Positions 7,501 through 12,727 of a DNA stretch of 16,175 nucleotides are shown in pieces. How positions within the stretch are numbered: the first letter of the stretch is position 1; every line of letters begins with the position of its first letter. Source of the stretch: Pseudomonadota bacterium (GTDB lineage: Bacteria > Myxococcota_A > UBA796 > SXON01); the NCBI GenBank assembly GCA_005776735.1, contig SXOM01000328.1, forward strand, positions 1 through 16,175. Reading direction: 5' to 3'. The notes below the pieces were generated by a model. It searched no databases and had not been told where the DNA came from. It saw only the letters and a list, made by a program, of their open reading frames with translations. The position numbers were made by a program, and so were the translations under genes.

Positions 7501-7789
7501 CGACATCGACGGCGACGGCTACGTCGAGGTCGTCGCCTCCAGCCGCGAAGGCCACCTCTTCGCGTGGCGCACCCAGGGCCACGCCGATCAGCCCGTGCAG
7601 TGGCAGAGCATCCACCACGACCCGCAGAACACCCACAACTACGAGACGCCGGTCGAGCCGCAGGCGGGCCCGCCGGAGGTGCCTTCGGAGTGTGCGGAGG
7701 GCGCCTGTTGTTGCCAGCACGCCGACACCGCCGGACTCGCGGCGGCGGCGATGGCGGTGGCGGTCGTGGTGCGGCGGCGCCGGAAGTAG
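4514..7789 (+). CDS. Exported subtilisin-like (S8) protein with FG-GAP repeats, active site degenerate
   Basis: A 1091-residue exported protein. MLLLLLAQASA looks like a short signal peptide. Residues 70-420 read as a subtilisin fold: D82 in LAVADSGFEWHN and H196 in GDHGDGV sit where catalytic Asp and His belong, followed by AVVNMSLG (251-258). The serine region, normally GTSMAAP, reads CATGAAALSSG (343-353) with no Ser at the catalytic place, and the oxyanion Asn position is Asp (AGDEN, D286). Between Asp and His lie Ca-binding-like DVDGNG and DDDGNG loops. About 425-550 is a linker domain. Eight FG-GAP/VCBS-type repeats follow (near 575, 642, 701, 757, 825, 885, 950, 998), likely a beta-propeller. 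The end is Cys-rich (C1060, C1065-1067), then a hydrophobic helix and RRRR, MYXO-CTERM-like. Probably a surface binding protein, not an active protease. No good ribosome binding site precedes the ATG. Confidence 0.85.
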   Translation: MLLLLLAQASAVLPLPTYPECGEPDNDAVCPSDLGRDWHLISYIPEGSRATIREGETASGASADLAWRHSTGRFDVVLAVADSGFEWHNGNYVNKVALNLEELPLPQLADGSDSPDYDVDGNGLVNIQDWAEDARVDWTAGRDEGDGMLDPSDLIYTFSDGVDDDGNGFVDDIAGWDFFADDNDPYAELRVSYGDHGDGVVEEMAAEGGDGGDIGICPNCSVLLLRTGDGFVTDGHRVSMAIAYATGQGAAVVNMSLGALSRPAELDAIVRWATDQGVVLVGVAGDENAYHHNQPSMMDDVLYVKSIHPDVRDREVNAYTYMNFFNCNNFGPRLDWSVDTSACATGAAALSSGAAGLLISYARDQGIDLSPGEVRQLLAMNVDDVWLTPDEVDRAQTYPSAEGWDFFFGYGRMNLGAAMQALHDGKIPPTVSVDSPEWFDTHYILGGELPIHARIAAPRSTGFHYVVEYARGWDTPKWTPLAEGDSTTALDGAVAQLPLSGLGADVGEPDLSETILQRVDRIFAPAVTVRITVTDANGVQAQSRKTFFVKEDDDLLSGFPVEMGDSGESSPVLYDLDGDGDHEVVIGTGGGRVHAYQGDGSELAGWPVEPQVTPRWHTGQAAETAGLEPLHDAFIGTVAVGDLDGDGAPEVVAASGAGFVYAWHTDGSAVSGFPIEMIGRDAFGPADAWDNGFAGAPTLYDLDDDGALEIIAAGMDQRLYVWDSTGAPWGPYPVELCAPELCGSAGNRIITGVAVGDVDGDGDADFGVGSNEATRDGRYSVSYLLDAETATLLAGWPLEEAGLVGEAALLPIVGEGHPSSLAFADLDADGDLEIASCVMLGMSPLYHHDGSVASDLGYVRSSYDAGANTSEPSLTTMSNNVSFGDVNGDGRPEFFAGGAGTYYLLSLALTASMDYQHVAAGWDTSTGKMLPGWPRQIEDLQFLVAPAIADVSGDGKPEAIFGSAGYMLYAWDGEGNLAPGWPKFTGNWLLGSPAVGDIDGDGYVEVVASSREGHLFAWRTQGHADQPVQWQSIHHDPQNTHNYETPVEPQAGPPEVPSECAEGACCCQHADTAGLAAAAMAVAVVVRRRRK

Positions 7790-7791
7790 TC

Positions 7792-7849
7792 GGGGCGAGC
7801 CGCCGCGACCGGCCGGAGGCGGGCAGGGTCCGGCGCGGCTCGCGGCCCC
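7792..7849. repeat. Intergenic GC-rich palindrome, copy B (possible bidirectional terminator)
   Basis: It sits in the 75-bp gap between the convergent FG-GAP and TerC genes. GCGAGCCGC (7795-7803) and GCGGCTCGC (7835-7843) form a perfect 9-bp inverted repeat. It carries the shared core GCCGCGACCG (7802-7811) and GGGTCCGGCGCG (7826-7837). Arm sequence differs from copy A while remaining complementary, which suggests the fold matters. Confidence 0.6.
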
Positions 7850-7864
7850 CCCGCCCCCGTCGCC

Positions 7865-8893
7865 TCACCCCGTCGCGCGCACCGTCCCCTTCGGGGGACT
7901 CCAGAAGCTCGCGGCGATGCTCGCGGCGAGCACGGCGCCGATGACGCCCAGCGACCACGAGATCGGGAACTTCCCGTCGAACGCCGCGTTGAGCCACGAC
8001 ATCTTGAGGCCCACGAAGACCAGGATCACCGCGAGCCCGTACTTGAGCAGGTGAAAGCGGTCCATGACGCCCGCGAGCAGGAAGTACAACGACCGCAGCC
8101 CGAGGATGGCGAAGATGTTCGAGGTGAAGACCAGCAACGGCTCCGACGTCACCGCGTAGATCGCGGGCACCGAGTCCACCGCGAAGACCACGTCGCTCAG
8201 CTCGATCACCGCCAGCGCCAGCAGTAGCGGCGTTCCGTGGCGCAGGCCGTTCTCCACGACGAAGAACCGGTCACCGCGGAGCGTGCCGGTGATCGGCAAC
8301 CACCGGCGAACCAGCCGCACGAGCAGGTTCTTGTCCGGCTCCATCTGCGCTTCCCCCGCGAACGCCAACTTCACCCCGGTGAAGACGAGGAACAGCCCCG
8401 CGAGCACGACCACCCAGTGCACCTGCATCAGCCACGAACCGAGCGCGATGAAGACCGCGCGGAAACCGAGCGCCCCGAGGATGCCGAAGAAGAGCACACG
8501 GTGCTGCAACGCCGCGGGGATCGCGAAGTAGGAGAAGACGATCACGAAGACGAAGAGGTTGTCGACCGCGAGCGCCTTCTCGATCACAAACCCCGTCAGG
8601 AACTCGAAGAACACCCGCTCGGCGGCCGCGGAGGGGTCGAACCCGGGGATCGCCATCAACCGCGCGTTGGTCGGGAAGCTCGCGGCCGCCCACCCCCACA
8701 AGGCCCCGCCGAACGCGGTGGCCAACGTCACCCAGACCACGCTCCACGCCGCCGACTCGCGCACGCCCACCACGTGCGACTTCTTGTGGAACACCCCGAG
8801 GTCCAACGCCAACATCGCGAAGACCAGGAGCAGGAAGACGCCGTAGACCCACCACGTCTCGGCCATCGGGAACAACGAGATTCGCTCGGGCAC
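7865..8893 (-). CDS. TerC/Alx family integral membrane protein
   Basis: A 342-residue polytopic inner-membrane protein of the TerC family, whose Alx branch exports Mn2+ and whose TerC branch is tied to tellurite resistance. Family marks are the acidic residues within membrane helices: D31 in LALDLGVFH, E105 and D111 in FEFLTGFVIEKALAVDNLFV, and E231, D234 and D240 in IELSDVVFAVDSVPAIYAVT, followed by TSNIFAILGLRSLYFLL. The pattern is closer to Alx than to short TerC proteins, and length is near the roughly 320 usual for Alx. A GTG start at 8893 is preferred because GGAGG lies four bases upstream; the alternative ATG at 8866 has none. A divergent NhaR-type regulator 81 bp away suggests regulation by Na+ or alkaline pH. 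No yybP-ykoY-like riboswitch is apparent in that short gap. Confidence 0.93.
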   Translation of the reverse strand: MPERISLFPMAETWWVYGVFLLLVFAMLALDLGVFHKKSHVVGVRESAAWSVVWVTLATAFGGALWGWAAASFPTNARLMAIPGFDPSAAAERVFFEFLTGFVIEKALAVDNLFVFVIVFSYFAIPAALQHRVLFFGILGALGFRAVFIALGSWLMQVHWVVVLAGLFLVFTGVKLAFAGEAQMEPDKNLLVRLVRRWLPITGTLRGDRFFVVENGLRHGTPLLLALAVIELSDVVFAVDSVPAIYAVTSEPLLVFTSNIFAILGLRSLYFLLAGVMDRFHLLKYGLAVILVFVGLKMSWLNAAFDGKFPISWSLGVIGAVLAASIAASFWSPPKGTVRATG

Positions 8894-8961
8894 GACCCCT
8901 CCACGGCGGAAAGGTGGTCACCGGCAACCCCGCTGAAAAATAGATAATACACGCGCTCATC

Positions 8962-8976
8962 ATCGAGATTACCGAT
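8962..8976 (+). promoter_or_regulatory. LysR-type T-N11-A dyad at the nhaR/TerC divergent gap
   Basis: ATCG-N7-CGAT is a perfect dyad that contains ATC-N9-GAT and T(8963)-N11-A(8975), the general LysR-regulator box. It overlaps the nhaR ATG (8975), fitting autoregulation. The gap also has an A/T-rich patch (8936-8949) with GATAAT on the plus strand (8943-8948) and TATTAT on the minus strand (8949-8944) as possible -10 elements; no clear -35 boxes were found. A short dyad like this can occur by chance. Confidence 0.4.
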
Positions 8977-9877
8977 GCTTCAGCGGCTCAACTACCACCA
9001 CCTGGTGTACTTCCACGCCGCCGTGGAGGCGGGGTCGGTCACCGCCGCGGCGCGGCGCCTCCGCCTGGCCCAGCCCACGCTGTCGGCGCAGATCCGCCAG
9101 CTCGAAGCGGTGCTGGGCGAGCCCTTGTTCGACCGCCGAGGCCCGCACCTCGACCTCACTCCGCTCGGGCGCACGGTCCACGCGTACGCAGACGAGATCG
9201 TCCGGCTCGGCGGGGAGCTGATCGAGGTCGTGGCCGGCGCGGCGGCGCACGGGCCCCGCCTGCGCGTGGGGGTCGCCGACGCCCTCCCCAAGCTGCTCGT
9301 CTACCGGCTCCTCGAGCCCGGGCTCGGCCTCCCCGGCGCGCGGCTCGAGGTCCGCGACGGCGAGGTCGACACCCTGTTGCGCGAGCTCGAGGCCCACCGC
9401 CTCGACCTCGTCCTCTCCGACGCGCCCGTGCCCACCGGTCGTGCGCTCCGGGCCTACAACCACGCCCTCGGCGAGTGTGGCACCACCTTCTTCGCGGCGC
9501 CCGCGCTCGTCGCCCGCCTTCGGCCACCGTTCCCGGCGTGCCTCGACGGCGCCCCGTTGCTGCTCCCGGCGTCGGGCACCCCGCTCCGCCGCACCCTGGA
9601 CGAGTGGCTCGACCGCCTCGGCCTCCGCCCCGTGGTGGTGGGCGAGGTCGCCGACAGCGCGCTCCTCAAGGCCTTCGGCCAGGCGGGCGCCGGCATCTTC
9701 GCCGCCCCCACCGCGGTCGCCGACGCCGTGGTGGCCCAGCACGGCGTCGCCGTCGTGGGCACCGCCGACGACGTCGTGGAGCGCTTCTGGGCGCTCTCGG
9801 GCGAGCGCCGCATTCGCCACCCCGCCGTCGCGGCCGTGGTCAGCGGCGCGGCGAACGTCTTCGGTGCAACGCCGTAG
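8975..9877 (+). CDS. nhaR: LysR-family transcriptional regulator, NhaR type
   Basis: A 300-residue LysR-type regulator. The N-terminal winged helix-turn-helix (about residues 4-62) includes LNYHHLVYFHAAVEAGSVTAAARRL and QPTLSAQIRQLE. The effector domain keeps features of E. coli NhaR from memory: VGVADALPKLLV (98-109), DLVLSDAPVP (144-153), GECGTTFF (166-173), PFPACLDGAPLLLP (185-198), ALLKAFG (229-235) and IRHPAV (280-285). NhaR activates the Na+/H+ antiporter gene nhaA in response to Na+ in enterobacteria. Here the neighbour is a divergent TerC/Alx gene and no antiporter is in view, so the target may be TerC. Length is normal. The ribosome binding site is weak. The orthology is good at family level; the effector is inferred. 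Confidence 0.88.
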   Translation: MLQRLNYHHLVYFHAAVEAGSVTAAARRLRLAQPTLSAQIRQLEAVLGEPLFDRRGPHLDLTPLGRTVHAYADEIVRLGGELIEVVAGAAAHGPRLRVGVADALPKLLVYRLLEPGLGLPGARLEVRDGEVDTLLRELEAHRLDLVLSDAPVPTGRALRAYNHALGECGTTFFAAPALVARLRPPFPACLDGAPLLLPASGTPLRRTLDEWLDRLGLRPVVVGEVADSALLKAFGQAGAGIFAAPTAVADAVVAQHGVAVVGTADDVVERFWALSGERRIRHPAVAAVVSGAANVFGATP

Positions 9878-9938
9878 TCCGGCGCGCCGCGCGCCCCGGG
9901 TGTGCCCGACGAGGGGACGGTCGCGGCGCGGCGCCCCC
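9878..9938. repeat. Intergenic GC-rich palindrome, copy C (inverted; possible bidirectional terminator)
   Basis: It fills the 75-bp gap between convergent nhaR and the lipoprotein hydrolase gene. GCGCCGCGC (9884-9892) and GCGCGGCGC (9926-9934) are perfect 9-bp inverted repeats. The shared core is present in reverse orientation (GGACGGTCGCGGC, 9915-9927), and the left edge reads GTCCGGCGCG as in copies B and D. Confidence 0.6.
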
Positions 9939-9952
9939 GGCCCTCCGAACCG

Positions 9953-11896
9953 CTACGGGTCGCAGGCGCCGTCGGCGCAGTAGCAGGCGCCATCGCAGAA
10001 GTTCAGCACCTCGCCCGTGGCGAAGAAGTGTGCCATCTGCTCCTGCGCCGCCCACGCCCGACGGGTGTCCTCGTGGGTGTCGGTCTCGTGGTCGGGGGGC
10101 GTGTTGTCGGTCGGGATGGGCGGCGCGCCGAAGTCGTACTCGGTGATGCCGTTGCCGGTGCCAGACTCTGTCGTTTCTACGCCCCAGATGTCGGCGACCG
10201 GGGTGCCCGGCGTGATGGCACCGTAGGCCCGCGCCATGTTGTGTGCACCGAGCGTGGTCACCTGGGCGTCGCCGAGGGCGTCCTGCAGGAGCACCTGGTG
10301 GGCGCCCACGCCGGGCAGGGGCTCGGCGTTCATCTGGCGCAACAGGCCGCCGGCCTCGCCCGGATCCCAGAGCTGCTGGATGAGCGCCATCCACAAGACC
10401 AGGTCGCGCTGATCTTCGTACACCGACTGGAACAGCGCGAAGAACGGCACGAAGTCGGCGCTTCGCGACAACAGCAGCGCGTAGGGCGCCCCGCCGACGC
10501 CGAGCGTGGCCCGGACGATCTCCGGCGAGCTCGCGACGTAGCCGCCGCCGAGGATCGCCCCCTGGGAATTGCCGTAGTAGTAGACCTCGCTCGGATCGAT
10601 GAGCGCGGTGCCATCGGCCTTCATCGCATCGTCTTCGGCCATCGCCCCCTGCATCATCCACACCGCGGCGGCGAACTCCAGGAAGCCCTGCTGCGAGCGC
10701 TCGGGGATCATCGCGAACCGACTGAGGTCCTCGAGGATCATGAGCGAGATCGGACCGGAGTCGTCGCCCTCCATGCCGGTCCAGTTCACCGCGAACAGGA
10801 TGTAGCCGTACCGATCCGCCACCTCGGCGAGGTAGCCGCCGTGGACCTCGTCCTGGTCGCCGAGCAGGCCGTGGCCGTACTGGAGCAACTTGAGCGCGCG
10901 CGGCTCGGTCTGGGCGGTGCGCGGGACGATGATCGTGAACGGAACCTCGGTCTCGCCGTTGTAGGTGGGCATGCCCGCGTCGTCGCGGGTGAGCATGGTG
11001 TCGGGCCCGTCGAGCTCGGTGTACAGCGGCACCGTCATGCGGCCGTACACCCGCTTCCAGGTGTGGGCGTTCTCTTCGACCGTGTACTCCTCGACGGTGT
11101 CGATGACGTAGGGCGGACCCGAGTCCCCCACGCGCGCCTTGGCGTCGTCGCGCATGAACTGGATGCGGCCGGCGACCCCCTCGGCGGACTTGATGGTGAA
11201 GTCCCACGCGACCGTGACCTCGGCGCGACTCCATCCCGCCGCGTCGAGCTTGCCGAACACTTCGTCGTACAACTCGCGGCGACCTTCGATGTCCCAGTCC
11301 TCGGTCTCGGTGCCGTCGCGGAGGGCCGCGAACCCCGCCGACGCGGCGATCGGCGCGCCCGCGTCGTCGACCACGTTGCGGAGGGCGACCACGTAGCGGT
11401 GCCCGTTCACGAACGGGAGCGCGGGCCGGATGTACAACATCCGCGAGTCTTCGATCGCGTAGCCGGCGTAGTCCAGCTCGGCCCAGACCGGGTGGCGCTC
11501 GCCGGTGTCCCAGTCCAGCACCACGAGGTTGCTCGTGTCGAGCAACGAATCGCCGATCGCGGCGTGGCCGGGCAGGCCGGTGATCGCCATCGCCGGAATC
11601 TCGACGATGAGCGGCGTCATCGGCGAGAACCCGTCGAGCTCGTTGAAGTACTGCGGCGAGGGCTGGTAGCTGAGGGCGCCCTGCGTGGTGTAGGGGATCG
11701 TCGTCTCGCCCAGGTGCACGCGCACGCCCGTGGGGCTCGTCGCGTCGTCCCGGAGGTAGAAGCTGGACGGGAACGGCTCCGCGCAGCGCCGATACGCGAT
11801 GGGGTCGCAGTCCGAGAACTCGCGCGGCTCGACGCCGGTGTCTTCGGAGTCACAGGCGACGAGGACGGAGAAGAGCACGAAGGAAGCGCGGGTCAT
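9953..11896 (-). CDS. Lipoprotein alpha/beta-hydrolase-like esterase
   Basis: A 647-residue predicted lipoprotein. MTRASFVLFSVLVAC has a lipobox (LVA-C, Cys15). The C-terminal half is an alpha/beta hydrolase: LLQYGHGLLG (337-346) resembles the HG oxyanion strand, and YYYGNSQGAILGG (439-451) is the nucleophile elbow GxSxG with S444. LGDAQV (541-546) is a likely acid site with D543; the catalytic His is uncertain (H552 or H603). The N-terminal half (about 20-270) has no family I recognise, but its layout resembles large secreted hydrolases of Myxococcota. The last 14 residues hold four cysteines (C634, C638, C640, C645), probably disulphides. Substrate is unknown; an envelope lipase or esterase is plausible. 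It is last of a three-gene operon, 11 bp after the RNase H stop. ATG 11896 is chosen for the signal peptide. Confidence 0.8.
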   Translation of the reverse strand: MTRASFVLFSVLVACDSEDTGVEPREFSDCDPIAYRRCAEPFPSSFYLRDDATSPTGVRVHLGETTIPYTTQGALSYQPSPQYFNELDGFSPMTPLIVEIPAMAITGLPGHAAIGDSLLDTSNLVVLDWDTGERHPVWAELDYAGYAIEDSRMLYIRPALPFVNGHRYVVALRNVVDDAGAPIAASAGFAALRDGTETEDWDIEGRRELYDEVFGKLDAAGWSRAEVTVAWDFTIKSAEGVAGRIQFMRDDAKARVGDSGPPYVIDTVEEYTVEENAHTWKRVYGRMTVPLYTELDGPDTMLTRDDAGMPTYNGETEVPFTIIVPRTAQTEPRALKLLQYGHGLLGDQDEVHGGYLAEVADRYGYILFAVNWTGMEGDDSGPISLMILEDLSRFAMIPERSQQGFLEFAAAVWMMQGAMAEDDAMKADGTALIDPSEVYYYGNSQGAILGGGYVASSPEIVRATLGVGGAPYALLLSRSADFVPFFALFQSVYEDQRDLVLWMALIQQLWDPGEAGGLLRQMNAEPLPGVGAHQVLLQDALGDAQVTTLGAHNMARAYGAITPGTPVADIWGVETTESGTGNGITEYDFGAPPIPTDNTPPDHETDTHEDTRRAWAAQEQMAHFFATGEVLNFCDGACYCADGACDP

Positions 11897-11907
11897 GACC
11901 CCACGCG

Positions 11908-12717
11908 CTATCCCCGTCGACGCGACTCCTCCACCCCGCGGCGCGCGAGTGCGTCGGCCCGCTCGTTCTCGGCGAGGCCGACGTGCCCGGCCACCCACTG
12001 CAGGGCGGCGCCCGGGCGCCGGCGCAACTTCTGGCGGATCCCGGCGATCAACTCCACGTTTGCCTTGGCCTTCCAGCCCTGGGACAACACGCCGCGTGCG
12101 TACTGCGAGTCGCTGAAGATCACCACCGCGTGATCGACGGGGACGCCGGCGGCGTCGAGCTCGTCGAGGGCCATCTCGATCGCCGTGAGCTCCCCGACGT
12201 TGTTGGTGGAGTACCCGAGCGCACGATGCCCCTCGACCGTACGGCCGTCGGGGAACTTCACGAGCATGCCGGCGCCCGCGGGACCGGGATTGCCGGTGCA
12301 GGCCCCGTCGGTGAAGCAGCGGATGGCCGACGCGGCCGCGGCGGCGGCGACCTGCGCGGTGGCGGCGGCCTTGGCGGCGGTGGCCTGCGCCGCGGTGCGG
12401 CTGCCCGCCGAACCGAACCCCGACCCGCGCCCGCTGGGCCGCGAACCCGGTGGTGGTGCGCTCGGCGGACGTGCCCCCGGCGGCAAGGCTGGGCTGCCCC
12501 GGTCGGCGGGCGCTTCCGCGGCCGCGACGCCGTCGGGCATCGTGACCGGCGCCGCGCCCGTAGGCTCCACACGACCCGCTCCCGCCTGGTAGATCGTGGC
12601 CCCCGCCTTGTCGGAATAGCGGATGCCGATGCGCCCGGCGCGCGCCAGCGGCGCCCCGTCGGCGTCGACCTCGGCCCAGACCTCCTGCCCCTTGAACTTC
12701 GCGCGTGCCCACGGCAT
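11908..12717 (-). CDS. rnhA: Ribonuclease HI with long N-terminal extension
   Basis: A 269-residue protein whose last ~135 residues are RNase HI, which cleaves the RNA strand of RNA/DNA hybrids using two metal ions. All catalytic residues are present: D137 (FTDGACTGNPGPAG), E176 (NNVGELTAIEMAL), D203 (FSDSQYARGV), H245 (WVAGHVGLAENERADALAR) and D255. E. coli RNase HI is about 155 residues, so the first 130 are additional: a small N-terminal module (1-50, MPWARAKFKGQEVWAEVDADG...GATIYQAGAG), a Pro/Gly/Ala/Ser linker (about 60-105) and an alanine-rich, probably helical stretch (108-131). The extension has no basic HBD-like composition, so hybrid binding is not evident. It lies 10 bp after the glycosyltransferase/radical SAM gene and is probably cotranscribed with it. 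The start has little ribosome binding site. Confidence 0.93.
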   Translation of the reverse strand: MPWARAKFKGQEVWAEVDADGAPLARAGRIGIRYSDKAGATIYQAGAGRVEPTGAAPVTMPDGVAAAEAPADRGSPALPPGARPPSAPPPGSRPSGRGSGFGSAGSRTAAQATAAKAAATAQVAAAAAASAIRCFTDGACTGNPGPAGAGMLVKFPDGRTVEGHRALGYSTNNVGELTAIEMALDELDAAGVPVDHAVVIFSDSQYARGVLSQGWKAKANVELIAGIRQKLRRRPGAALQWVAGHVGLAENERADALARRGVEESRRRG

Positions 12718-12727
12718 GGGGCCACGG

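Noticed and set aside
4451..7720. A 1089-codon open frame on the minus strand opposite the FG-GAP gene
   Set aside because: It is a by-product of GC-biased codon use. The opposite strand encodes recognisable signal peptide, subtilisin-like and FG-GAP motifs, whereas this translation is Val/Ala/Gly/Asp-rich with no family features.
8894..8974. A manganese (yybP-ykoY) riboswitch upstream of the TerC gene
   Set aside because: The gap is only 81 bp, shared with a divergent gene, and I see none of the expected conserved riboswitch segments.
9902..12133. A 743-codon plus-strand open frame over the hydrolase and RNase H genes
   Set aside because: It is antisense to two genes with clear catalytic motifs and has no recognisable domain.
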